A stretch of 64,000 nucleotides of DNA from NCBI GenBank assembly GCA_963383645.1, contig OY726557.1, positions 150,403,860-150,467,859 on the forward strand. Reading direction: 5' to 3'. The DNA comes from Muscardinus avellanarius. Lineage: Eukaryota > Chordata > Mammalia > Rodentia > Gliridae. How positions within the stretch are numbered: position 1 is the first letter of the stretch; each line of letters begins with the position of its first letter. Under the pieces are notes generated by a model that saw nothing but the letters and a program-made list of their open reading frames with translations, had not been told where the DNA came from and ran no database searches. The translations under genes and the position numbers were made by a program. Below, piece by piece: positions 47,901 to 55,330 of the stretch.

Positions 47901-50101
47901 CCCCATTAACAGTTGTGGCTTGCTGGCTGACTTCTTCAGCTCCCAGTTTGAGATATATAAGGCAGAAAGAAAACTTGGGAAAGGGATGGGGGGGTCTTCA
48001 CAACAAATGTTACATATGTTTCTCTGGTCTTCCAAAGTCCTCTTTTATTTTATATTAAAAAAAGCTTTTGGGTTTTAGTTCTACTGAAGCAAGAATTTGA
48101 GGGAGAGAGGCTATAACTGTATGCTTGACTAATCACTAAAATTATGCTGAATTTTTGAAGTATGTTGTTTTGTTTTGTTTTTTGATACTGGGATGAAACC
48201 CAGGGGCTGTCTATCCCTGGACTACACTCTCAAACCTATTTTATATTTTATTTGGAAACAGGGTCTCACTAAGTTGCTGAGAGCCTCACTAAGTAGCTGA
48301 GGCTGGCTTGGAACCTGTGCGATCCTACTGTCTCAGCCTCCCAAGCACGAGGATTACAAGCATGCTCTACCATGCCCAGCTGAAGTATGTATTTTTTTAA
48401 AAAAAGTTTATCATAGCACCTACTAGAGAGAGGTATATTTATTCCATCTTATTTAAATTGGACGTTATTTTTTTATTTTTTTAATTGTAAAACCCATCTT
48501 ATTCAAGTTAGTGCCTCTTTGTTGTGTATCATTGTGAACTAAACTCTTAAAGAGCATACTTTAAGATATATTCATTTCTCCAGTTACATAAATTTTAGCA
48601 GAATGGGTCAAGAGAAACTATAAAGGGTATAAATAAATAATAATAATGCAGATTAGAAAACATTATACACAGTTTAGTCAACATTTCAGTAATACCTGAT
48701 GTGTGTTGAATCTAATCAGGAACTTCTAAGTCACCAAATCATTTTAAAAGAAAAAAATCTGAATAGTCACATAATCATTAAAAATGTTGATTCAGTAATT
48801 AAAAGTCTTTTTTCCTTCAATAAAAGGCCCAGATGGTTTTTCATGAGTTCAGATAAACATTAATTTCACAGTTAAATAAGCTTTTCCTCAAAACTAAAAA
48901 AAGGAAATAATCTTCATTTTGCTGAAGTTCATGGATAAACTCGTTACAAAAACTAGCAAGAAGAGTATTAAAAGTGAAATTTATAGTTCAGTCTCACTTA
49001 GAAACATAGCAAAAGAAAAATCTAGCAATGTGTAAAACAAATAGCAGGAGTGAATTTGGCTTGTTCTAGATCTGAAAGATTATTACATTAAAGATTTGTC
49101 TAAAATATATATAATTTAGTACAACTCTATCACAGACCCTCACATCACAAATTTAAGACAGTGAAAGTCTTAGTTAAATTTGAGAATGTCAGGAGTCTGT
49201 ATTGCATCATGAGTACTAAAACTACATTTTGAGCAGAATACTATGGGTAATAGCAGACGGCAAATTTGATCAAAGGATGTCAGATGTTCTCTTAGAGGTG
49301 GAAAAATATGAGTTAGGTTTTGATGTGTAATATTGTCAGAATGTAGGAGGGAAATAGAGGAAAATTAAAATTAAAATATAAGTATAGTAAGAACATTAGA
49401 AGTGGCAGGAAGATCAAGCAGTAGTTTTGTGAGGAATTGTGAAAGCTTTGTCTGCCTTGCTTGTTCTAAATAGTGGAGTTGGCCAACCCAGTCAAAGTTA
49501 GAAAAGTTAGTCACAATATTTGAGTGTTCTATCTTTACTTGTTTGCGTTTAATATTATCTTTTGAAATAAAGTGTATAACTATGCTTTTGTATATGTTCC
49601 TTACTTGAAGTTAAGGGCTTCTAATGATACTTAACTTTTTTTTTTTTTTACTAAAAATATGAAAATATGAACTTATGGCTGGGCTACTTATTATAATTAT
49701 TAGTGTCCTCTGTGTTGTATCTTATACTTTTAAAACTACTTATGGCTGCCGGGCGTGGTGGCGCACAATTGTATCCCCACACTTGGGAGGCTGAGACAGG
49801 ATGATGGCGCAGGTTCGAAGCCAGCCTCAGCTACTTATAGTGAGGCTCTCAGCAACTTAGTGAGACCCTGTTTCCAAATAAAATATAAAATAGGTCTGGG
49901 AGTATAGCCCAGAGGTAGAAAGTCTCTAGGTTCCACTCCCAGTACCACCCCCCCCAAAAAAAAAAATAAAACTACTTATGGATAATCTCATTCACCAATC
50001 TTTATCTTTTGCTTAAGAATTTATGTGATACAGACCTGATTAATTTCATTTGCTCTGCCTTTCCTTTTTCTTTATATATGATAAAAAAAAAATTCTAACA
50101 C

Positions 50102-50153
<52 letters not shown>

Positions 50154-51475
50154 GGGGTTCCTGGAAACCCTTCTATCTCTGGGCTACACTCCCAGACCTA
50201 TTTTTATAGTTTTTTAAATTTGGAAACAGGGTCTCTTAAGCCAGCGCGTCTGGCTTCAAACCTGCGTGATCCTCCTGTCTCCACCTCCCAAGTGTGGGAA
50301 TTACAAGTGGGTGCCACCATGCCTGGCTAGGATGTTTTAATTAAGTTGTTCTTTATTTTTTTCTCAAAGCAAAGGCTTTAAAATGAACTTATGATTGCCA
50401 GATTTTCTTTTTATCCCTTTTCCTTTTATTGTATTGGTAGATAAAGGCTAACATGTGTGTTACTCTAAATTTGTGAAAGAATTATAAATTTAAATTAATT
50501 TTATAATGCAGTTTTTCTTAATGTATTTCTTTAAACCTTTTAAAATGTTTTAATTTCTTGATTATATAATTTTTTTTTGTTAATTTAAGGTGTGACTGCA
50601 CAGAAAAGTTACAGAACAAATTTGACTTTTTGCGCTCACAGCTGAATGATATTTCATCGTTTAAGAATATATATAGATATGCCTTTGATTTTGCAAGGGT
50701 AAGTGCAGTTTTCATGTTTACTCATTTTAATAGCTTTATATCTTGAGACCAGACTTATGTTTTTTTTTTTCCATTCATATTTTAGGATAAAGATCAGAGA
50801 AGCCTCGATATTGATACTGCTAAATCTATGTTAGCTCTTCTACTTGGGAGGACATGGCCACTTTTTTCAGTATTTTACCAGTACCTGGAGGTATGTGTGT
50901 ATATATGTATATGTCTTATTTTGAAATGTTATTTTAAAGCTTAATCTGATTCAAAATATACTTTTAATTTAGAAGATAAGTTTTTAATACTTGTAAATAT
51001 TCTACTTGATTATTGAAAACATTTTGTAAAATGTGTATCTGTTGTCATTTTTAGACATAGTTCATGTAATTTAAGATACTTTGTGCATTAGATATTTGGG
51101 GAACTAAATGTATCGCTTAGTGCAGCATATACTAGCATGTATTAGGGCCTGGATTCAATCCCCAGTACTACATTAAAAAATAAATAAAAAGATAAAAAGA
51201 GACCTCCAAGAATTATATTTTAACATATACATTGCTCATGCAAAATTAGTTTACATTTTGGCAAGAAAGATTGGATGCTAGTATACAAATCTCCAGCTTC
51301 TGGGCCTTAGATTGAAATGTCCTCAAGAGAACCTATTGATGTAATCAAACTTTCCTTTTGTACTTTGAATATGAAAATAGAATAAATCTTTACTACTTTA
51401 TGTTCACAAATATGAAAATGGTTATAATTATGTGCTTGGCTATGGTGATTCTTAGAAGTATTTCTTAGAAGGCAT

Positions 51476-51527
<52 letters not shown>

Positions 51528-53357
51528 TGTGTGTGTGTTGTACTGGGGATGGAACCCAGGGGAATTCTAACCTCTGAGATACACCCATAGCCCTATTTTT
51601 TAGTCTTTTTTAGTTTTTGAGAATGGGTCTCACTGAGCTGCGAAGGGCTTCGCTAAATAGCTGAGGCTGTCCACGAACTGTGGCTCTCTGGTCTATACTT
51701 CTCTAATGCTGGGATTACAAGCATGCGCTACCATTCCCAGCTATGATCCTTTTTACTATTGATTTCTTTATTTAGTTCTGTATCTGTTTTTGTGCCCCCT
51801 CCCACCCCACCCCAAGTACTTGGAATTGAACCCAGGGCCTAGGGCACATGTGAGGTAAGGGCTCCACGCTGAGTCTGTTTCTTAAATTGCCCATTCTCTT
51901 TTCAATTTAGGATTTCTTAGCCTCAGACCCCTGTGACCTTGGGATTATAGATGTGTACAGATGTGCATTACTGTGCCCAGTTTGTACCTTTTTAATTTTA
52001 GAGGGTTTTTTTTCTTTGTATATTTCTTGGCATTTCCTGGATAAACATGATTTTTCTTTTGAAATAATTTCAAAAAGTGGATTGCTTATCATAGCAAATT
52101 TTCCAGAGTTGTTTTATTTCAAGCTTAAAATAAGGGGCAGTGGTACTTGTATAAGAGTTTTATACATAGTCTTTAGCTGAGTAAGGTAGAAATTTTTCAT
52201 GAATGGTATCTATCAGTATCCTATTAGCATTTTTTGGGCAAAATTTAACTGAGTTATAAAAGTACCTCTGGGAAGCTAAGAACAAGTAAGTATTTTTAAA
52301 TACTTGTTTCTATACAATCTATTTATCATACATTATCTTTTTGAATCCTTATATAACACAATTATGAATTGTTTTATCTCCATTTAGCAGTTGAGGAAAT
52401 GGTTCTTATTCTTAAATAAATTTCCAAAGATCACTGAATTAAGTGGCAGAGGTGGGTTATGAATCCAAGCCGACAATCTTTCAGTTACTTACTTCCACTA
52501 GACCCCACTCTCAAAATGTATAGGGAAGCAGTGCATGGAAACTATACTAGATGTGGAAGGTGTTTTGTATATTGATCTCGAGAGTAGTTACAAGTATATG
52601 CAAATATAAAAATTCGTTGAATTTTAATATTACTTTAGTACCCTTGTACTTAGTAATGTTATTCCTCAAAAATGAAAGAAAAAGGAAAAAAATAATATTA
52701 ACAGGTACATTAATGTTCTTGAGGATTCTCTAAACACAAATAATTAATAGAGGTATAAATGATTTAGGAAAAAAACAAATCACAAAAACATCAAACTCTA
52801 ATGTCTTTTTGGTAGTTCAAATGTTTGTATCATTTTCCACAGCAATCAAAATATCGTGTTATGAACAAAGATCAATGGTACAATGTATTAGAATTCAGCA
52901 GAACAGTCCACGCTGATCTTAGTAACTACGATGAGGATGGTGCTTGTAAGTATATTTCCATGAAAATAAAATTTCTGAAATTCTTAAATGAGAGAACATT
53001 TGTGGATCATTAACATAAGGGTTTTAAACATTAAAACAGTAACTTACTATTAAACAGGATATGGGGGAGAAGAGCTTAGACTTAGCAGTATTATAAAATC
53101 CATTCTAGTAAATATAATATTTTCCATTCCTCAGTAACTATACATTATGGCTAAATTTAAATGATAATTTCTACATCTAGAAGGTAAAATTCTGCCTTGT
53201 TCCTGCTTTTCCTGGGGAAGAAAAATGTAGCCATGATTTAAAAAATGTGAAAGAAAATCAGCAATAATAGGAACAGCTTTAATGTTAATATCATGGTAAA
53301 TAATGTCAATAACTTTCCTTTGAAAATTATGAACTGATTCTGAGTAAACTGGTAGTG

Positions 53358-53395
<38 letters not shown>

Positions 53396-55058
53396 TTTTT
53401 TTAAATCCTTCAAGTTGAAGGATTTGTCTGTTCAGTGGAAAGGCCAGAAAGCCACCAAACAAAAGTAATGATTAATTAGGTTAGCTGAATTCATTCTCTA
53501 GAACCATAATTAAGTTTTCAGTTTCCACTGTCATTTTAGTTGAACATATTGCTTTCATGTTCAGAAAGGTTACCTGGAAAGATACTTTTCTTATAAACAT
53601 AAACTAGAAGTATGTATTTCTGTAACATTGAAGAAGTAAGATACTGAAGAAGGGATAATTTTTCTTTCTGTATATATTTTGTTCTTCCTCCATAGGATGG
53701 CATAAAACCAAATATTATTTTAAAGAAATAATGCCTCTTTGTGGTATAAATAGGCAACCCAAGGGCTATATATGGCTTGCAGCAGTATATATTCATGTAT
53801 ATTGAACCAACTTTTAAAACTGGAAGTTTGTGTAAAAACACAACTCTTAAATATTTTTTGTAAAACCTGACAAAACTGCACCTGTGTCCTATCATAGGAT
53901 TCAGAGGTTGCAGTAAGTAGTGGCTTGTGTTGAATTTGCTTCCAGTTGAACAGTGCACCCAGGCTGTTTTCCATGTATCATTGTGTTTGCCCTTTTTTTT
54001 TTTTTTAATATATATTAAGTAAGAGAGGGAAAGAGACCACCCCAAGGACCATCCATAATGAGAAAAATAGGACAAATATATTTTCTTGTGATATTTATAT
54101 TTCTTACATTTAATGGAAAATAAAACACTGATCTCACTTAAATTGCCTTCCTGGCTTCTTTAGCTAAATGTTGTTTGAACCCTCTGCATTATAAAAATAT
54201 CACTTTTAAGCCAGGCACAGTGGCACACATCTATAATACCAGTACTTGGAAGACTAAAACAAGAGGATTGCTGGTTCAAGGCCAGCCTCAGCAACTTAGC
54301 CACCCCTTGTTTCAAAAAGACTGAGCATTTTCAATATGTATGGGAGAGGGGAGTGCACCAAGTGCCATATGTGCATGTATGTCACTATCACTTTGAAGTA
54401 CATTATTTTGTTAAGAGTACAATGCACAGTAAAGGTATAATAAAAATAAGTAAATAGAACAATTCATTTTAAAAAAGGATTGGGGGATATGGCTAGGAGT
54501 TAGACTGTCCCTGGGTTCGGCCCATCACCCCACTCCTCCAAATAAATCTTTTTGAAAATAGTAGTTAGGCATTTATTAAGCATTTGTTTTGTGTTTATTT
54601 TTGTGTTACATCTCGTTTGCAGAGTAAAATAAGTCTCTGATATGGCCAATCCCTTTTAACAAGCTTTCATACTTCTTGAGGAGGTAACATACTTCCTTAA
54701 ACACTTTTTAGATTGTTTAATAGTTAAATGTTAGAATGCTATGAGAGAGATTAGTGTTGACTCAGTTATTGGAGAGTGCTCAGAACTCCTTGAGAAGAAA
54801 ATTGCTAAGAATACCCATTGTGGAGAGTTCCTTATGTTTTTAAGGGCAAAATAGAAATGGCTAAGAAAGCAAAAAGGAGAGTGGTGGGAAGCAGACACCT
54901 GAAGAAAGGAAAGTCAGCCCCCTCATCACAAAGCCTGTGGGGAGTTTGTGTGTAGTTGAAGGGTGTTTATTGAATTATAACAACACTCATTTTTATTTCT
55001 AGGGCCTGTTCTTCTTGATGAATTTGTTGAGTGGCAAAAAGTCCGTCAAGCATCATAG
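27181..55058 (+). CDS. DCUN1D5: DCUN1D5, complete coding sequence in eight exons (237 aa)
   Basis: DCN1-like protein 5 is a mainly nuclear co-E3 that helps the E2 enzymes UBE2M/UBE2F transfer NEDD8 to cullins, activating cullin-RING ubiquitin ligases. Joining 27181-27266, 29325-29416, 35840-35910, 36308-36399, 50590-50698, 50786-50890, 52843-52945 and 55003-55058 gives 714 nt (237 codons plus stop), the length I know for human DCUN1D5. All introns are GT-AG and all phases close. The N-terminus carries the basic nuclear-import motif KKKRK (residues 4-8). There is no UBA domain, as expected for DCNL5. The PONY/DCN1 domain spans about residues 46-232. The cullin-binding 'DAD' residues D195, A219 and D225 are present, as is S41, a reported phosphorylation site. 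No disabling change is seen. Confidence 0.97.
27267..29324 (+). other. DCUN1D5: DCUN1D5 intron 1
   Basis: Its first 130 bp are still CpG-rich. The rest is AT-rich unique-looking sequence; I see no SINE in it, unusually for this window. Confidence 0.8.
29325..29416 (+). CDS. DCUN1D5: DCUN1D5 exon 2
   Basis: It begins within codon 29 and encodes [19 protein letters not shown], then [12 protein letters not shown]41 is encoded at 29359-29361. Acceptor ttctaag|ctattg; donor tgcag|gtaatg, leaving one base of the glycine codon. Confidence 0.96.
29743..29950 (+). repeat. Dimeric SINE, long linker
   Basis: It runs from agctgggcggtacacgcttg to cccccagtacc plus an (AAT)n tail. A short imperfect duplication (cagataca) flanks it. 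Confidence 0.87.
30449..30657 (+). repeat. GC-rich short-linker SINE with perfect TSD
   Basis: It starts gccgggcgtggtggcgcatg. The junction is cagccgcgcgcgctggctta. The 15-bp duplication aaaatctaaagtata is at 30434-30448 and 30658-30672. Confidence 0.93.
31266..31447 (-). repeat. Dimeric SINE, antisense, older
   Basis: It runs from gtagtactgaggatttaatt to gttccactatgcctggca. The left half is shortened. Confidence 0.8.
31448..31580 (-). repeat. MIR fossil
   Basis: The order cattgagaaaactgaggctt, then agccagaattcaaatcccag, then atgcttttaactattgtc is the reverse complement of the MIR consensus. Confidence 0.78.
31690..31860. repeat. Ancient interspersed repeat (L2/MIR-age)
   Basis: The phrase ttgagcacttgtttgtgagt, then gggctgagtgctggggatgt, then ctctgccctcaaggtacttg recurs in old mammalian LINE fossils. 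The exact family is uncertain. Confidence 0.5.
32078..32214 (+). repeat. SINE left half only
   Basis: It runs from agctgggcatgggcacacct to ctgtttcaaaacaaaac. No ID half follows. Confidence 0.82.
32970..33115 (+). repeat. MIR-like fossil (weak)
   Basis: It shows gggtcagatctgtgaatatt, then gagaaagctacttaacattt, in the order of MIR's central region. Confidence 0.4.
33340..33386. repeat. (AT)n tract
   Basis: Interrupted AT dinucleotides directly preceding the T-rich start of the SINE at 33388. Confidence 0.85.
33388..33562 (-). repeat. Older dimeric SINE with undeleted ID half
   Basis: The right half keeps the middle segment lost from most copies: tccagggcttccacatctct, then aggcaagcactttactgcct. 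It ends tatcacatctggcc. It is probably an early member of the lineage. Confidence 0.7.
33610..33690 (-). repeat. ID-like element, antisense
   Basis: It reads ggtgctgggggttaagccca, then gggccttgcacatcttctac and actgagccacgccctc, the reverse of an ID element with its middle arm partly retained. Confidence 0.65.
33959..34169 (-). repeat. Dimeric SINE, antisense
   Basis: It runs from cagtactggggatggaaccc to ggccaccatgcccagc. Confidence 0.87.
34365..34520 (+). mobile_element. L1-like 3' tail
   Basis: It starts cactaagccaaacatgagga and proceeds to gatatgtgcatgtatgcttt and gatgtatgactacaatgcac, then A-rich. It is a very short 5'-truncated copy of the tail also ending the element at 17902-20950. 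Confidence 0.6.
34565..34992 (+). mobile_element. SINE interrupted by another SINE
   Basis: The outer left half is at 34565-34676. The inner full SINE is at 34680-34905 (tcaggtgtgatgacttatgc to tccagtaccgc plus A-rich). The outer right half is at 34930-34992 (ggcttggggtgtaacttgga). The split is at the A-rich linker. Confidence 0.78.
35340..35468. repeat. Tandem duplication of about 61-68 bp
   Basis: Copy 1 (35340-35400) and copy 2 (35401-35468) both start atttacaaaag and end attaaactatgtt. Copy 2 has extra bases and substitutions, so the event is not recent. Confidence 0.88.
35840..35910 (+). CDS. DCUN1D5: DCUN1D5 exon 3
   Basis: It encodes [19 protein letters not shown] and then VEPEN. Acceptor tttttcaag|gtcctg; donor gaaaat|gtatgt at a codon boundary. 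Confidence 0.96.
35911..36307 (+). other. DCUN1D5: DCUN1D5 intron 3
   Basis: 397 bp of AT-rich sequence without recognised repeats, ending tctttccag. The short open frames across it are not coding. Confidence 0.85.
36308..36399 (+). CDS. DCUN1D5: DCUN1D5 exon 4
   Basis: It encodes [20 protein letters not shown] and then [10 protein letters not shown], part of the PONY domain. Donor attaca|gtaaga, two bases into the glutamine codon completed by exon 5. Confidence 0.96.
37018..37243 (+). repeat. GC-rich short-linker SINE with 17-bp TSD
   Basis: It starts ccaggcgtggtggcgcacgc. The junction is cagccacgtgcgctggctta. The perfect duplication aaaaatcttgattttgg is at 37001-37017 and 37244-37260. Confidence 0.94.
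37296..37520 (+). repeat. Dimeric SINE, long linker, with 13-bp TSD
   Basis: It starts gccaggtgtggttgtgcatg. The tail is C-rich and then (CA)n (ccccccccacacacacac). The duplication aatttcagaatca is at 37283-37295 and 37521-37533. Confidence 0.92.
37982..38452 (-). mobile_element. SINE interrupted by another SINE
   Basis: The outer right half is at 37982-38055 (gaactggggattgaacccag). The inner copy, with its (TTTC)n-expanded tail, is at 38061-38325. The outer left half is at 38326-38452 (agggtcttactatatggtaa to tatcacacccagc). Confidence 0.82.
38061..38147. repeat. (TTTC)n microsatellite
   Basis: About 20 units of CTTT with one early interruption, occupying the tail position of an antisense SINE. 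It is a pure pyrimidine strand. Confidence 0.95.
38463..38600 (-). repeat. (GT)n plus truncated antisense SINE
   Basis: About 26 GT units (38463-38514) lead straight into ttttactggggattgaacat. The left half is cut after ggatctcactaagttg. Confidence 0.85.
40420..40606 (-). repeat. Older dimeric SINE with undeleted ID half
   Basis: It retains gggtcttgccatatgctagg, then caagcactttgctactgaat, absent from the common copies. It ends gtgtcaccataccagc. Confidence 0.75.
41933..42120 (-). repeat. (GT)n plus antisense SINE
   Basis: About 20 GT units (41933-41973) are followed by ttatactggggattgagttc. The left half is truncated. Confidence 0.85.
42161..42360 (-). repeat. MIR fossil
   Basis: The order gtgaggaaacaggctgacaa, then aggttaaattactaacttgc, then cttgcttagagcccaaag is antisense MIR. 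Confidence 0.7.
43986..44125 (+). repeat. SINE left half
   Basis: It runs from agccagatatggtagtttat to gagaccctgtttcaaaata. An AT-rich tract (44130-44163) follows and no right half. Confidence 0.78.
44345..44514 (-). repeat. Dimeric SINE, antisense, older
   Basis: It starts within the right half (cctgagacagggacgttcta) and ends taccactatgcccagc. Confidence 0.75.
44628..44884 (-). mobile_element. L1-like 3' UTR, antisense
   Basis: Read on the minus strand, it is a G-rich stretch (agttagggggaggagaaatg), then aggaaggggaaggactgggt, then gatgtgtgattacaacgtac and an AATAAA. It aligns along its length with the insert at 7360-7721. Confidence 0.65.
44885..46128 (-). mobile_element. Old L1 ORF2, antisense, first block
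   Basis: The plus strand shows the reverse of ORF2: attactgtggctatataacc, then ggttccaccgtgattagaaa, then gatgaaatcttcaactatac. It is heavily mutated. A 199-codon plus-strand frame at 44673-45272 is chance readthrough of this block. An ID-like insert lies at 45298-45376. Confidence 0.75.
45298..45376 (-). repeat. ID-like fragment, antisense
   Basis: It reads cagtactagagatctaacct, then ttaccactgagccacctcc, the reverse of an ID element keeping its middle arm. Confidence 0.6.
46130..46308 (-). repeat. Dimeric SINE inside the L1 block
   Basis: A T run, then cagtactggggattgaaccc, ending gcgcaccaccactcctgac. It splits the antisense L1 into two blocks. Confidence 0.85.
46310..47170 (-). mobile_element. 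Old L1 ORF2, antisense, second block
   Basis: It continues the antisense ORF2 (cttggtagattgccactatt, then tggatggtgtatttaacaca), with a SINE at 46853-47035. It contains a 43-bp-period tandem duplication at 46455-46535 (ctctaaaag...attaatgtaggtact twice). Confidence 0.65.
46853..47035 (-). repeat. Dimeric SINE, antisense
   Basis: It runs from ttttttggtactgggaattg to gtgccaccacatccagc. Confidence 0.82.
48165..48381 (-). repeat. Dimeric SINE, antisense, long linker
   Basis: It runs from gatactgggatgaaacccag to gctctaccatgcccagct. Confidence 0.87.
49746..49967 (+). repeat. Dimeric SINE with 14-bp TSD
   Basis: It starts ctgccgggcgtggtggcgca and has the long linker. The tail is C-rich and then A-rich. 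The duplication aaaactacttatgg is at 49732-49745 and 49968-49981. Confidence 0.92.
50103..50328 (-). repeat. (GT)n plus GC-rich short-linker SINE
   Basis: About 23 GT units (50103-50149) join directly to tactggggttcctggaaacc. The junction is taagccagcgcgtctggctt. It ends 260 bp before exon 5. Confidence 0.88.
50590..50698 (+). CDS. DCUN1D5: DCUN1D5 exon 5
   Basis: It encodes [20 protein letters not shown] and then [16 protein letters not shown]. Acceptor aatttaag|gtgtga; donor gcaagg|gtaagt at a codon boundary. Confidence 0.96.
50699..50785 (+). other. DCUN1D5: DCUN1D5 intron 5 (87 bp)
   Basis: A near-minimal intron with gtaagt at its start and a T-rich tract before atattttag. Confidence 0.93.
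50786..50890 (+). CDS. DCUN1D5: DCUN1D5 exon 6
   Basis: It encodes [20 protein letters not shown] and then [15 protein letters not shown]. Donor ctggag|gtatgt at a codon boundary. Confidence 0.96.
51477..51742 (-). repeat. (GT)n plus antisense dimeric SINE
   Basis: About 30 GT units with one TT interruption (51477-51539) join gtactggggatggaacccag. The element ends gcgctaccattcccagct. Confidence 0.88.
51800..51980 (-). repeat. Older SINE with undeleted ID half
   Basis: It starts agtacttggaattgaaccca and retains ggcctagggcacatgtgagg. The left half is partial. Confidence 0.6.
52310..52515 (-). repeat. MIR fossil
   Basis: The order ccatttagcagttgaggaaa, then aagtggcagaggtgggttat, then gaatccaagccgacaatctt fits antisense MIR. 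Confidence 0.72.
52843..52945 (+). CDS. DCUN1D5: DCUN1D5 exon 7
   Basis: It encodes [20 protein letters not shown] and then [14 protein letters not shown]. It carries D195 and A219 of the cullin-binding patch. Donor gtgctt|gtaagt, one base into the tryptophan codon. Confidence 0.96.
53360..53392. repeat. (AT)n microsatellite
   Basis: About 16 AT units, isolated from any SINE that I can see. Confidence 0.92.
54209..54543 (+). mobile_element. SINE split by a 150-bp L1-like tail
   Basis: The SINE left half (agccaggcacagtggcacac to cttgtttcaaaaaga) is at 54209-54321. The insert at 54322-54475 has gccatatgtgcatgtatgtc, then agagtacaatgcacagtaaa and an A-rich end. The right half (ggattgggggatatggctag) is at 54477-54543. 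Confidence 0.68.
55003..55058 (+). CDS. DCUN1D5: DCUN1D5 exon 8 (coding part)
   Basis: It completes W220 and encodes [17 protein letters not shown], then TAG at 55056-55058. D225 of the cullin-binding patch is here. Acceptor tatttctag|ggcctg. Confidence 0.96.
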
Positions 55059-55330
55059 CAAGAACTGTTGTGAAGAAAATGCAAACTTTTTGATTCCCAC
55101 GTGTCTACAAGCTAATGAAATGAGGGGATAAAAACCCAAAGGGTGCATTTTCATTCATATGAAAGACTTCTCATAGTACTTTGTTTTCCTTTTTTTTAAA
55201 GGAAGTTTCCTTGTTACATGTGATAGGCAATGAGCCACACCTCTTCTGAGACTGAAAATTGACATTTTTGTTTCAAGTTATGTTTTTAACATTTATTTCA
55301 GAACAATAAAGATTCAGATTTGTGACAAAG
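55059..55330 (+). other. DCUN1D5: DCUN1D5 3' UTR (proximal form)
   Basis: AT-rich, ending shortly after the first AATAAA. The exact cleavage site is inferred from the usual 10-30 nt spacing; longer isoforms are possible. Confidence 0.7.
55305..55310 (+). terminator. DCUN1D5: AATAAA poly(A) signal
   Basis: A canonical hexamer (gaacAATAAAgatt) 247 bp after the stop codon, followed within 60 bp by GT-rich sequence (cttgagtgtcagagtggttt) suited to a downstream element. Confidence 0.8.

Larger units (their letters stand above)
36400..50589 (+). other. DCUN1D5: DCUN1D5 intron 4
   Basis: 14.2 kb, the longest intron. It contains SINEs, several of them nested, GT and TTTC microsatellites, and a large antisense L1 block at 44.6-47.2 kb. 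The stretches 36400-37000, 37540-37980, 38610-40410, 40610-41930, 42360-43980, 47170-48160 and 48385-49740 show nothing I can identify. Confidence 0.8.
50891..52842 (+). other. DCUN1D5: DCUN1D5 intron 6
   Basis: 1.95 kb holding an ID-like fragment (about 51118-51185), a GT tract with an antisense SINE (51477-51742), an older SINE (51800-51980) and a MIR (52310-52515). The intervals between show nothing recognised. Confidence 0.8.
52946..55002 (+). other. DCUN1D5: DCUN1D5 intron 7
   Basis: 2.06 kb with an (AT)n run at 53360-53392 and a SINE split by an L1-like tail at 54209-54543. The block 53400-54200 is unrecognised; a 179-codon minus-strand frame at 53536-54075 matches no family I know. 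Confidence 0.8.

Noticed and set aside
53536..54075. 179-codon minus-strand frame in DCUN1D5 intron 7
   Set aside because: I recognise no domain or family; composition is AT-rich and there is no sign of exon structure. It could be an unrecognised old transposon.
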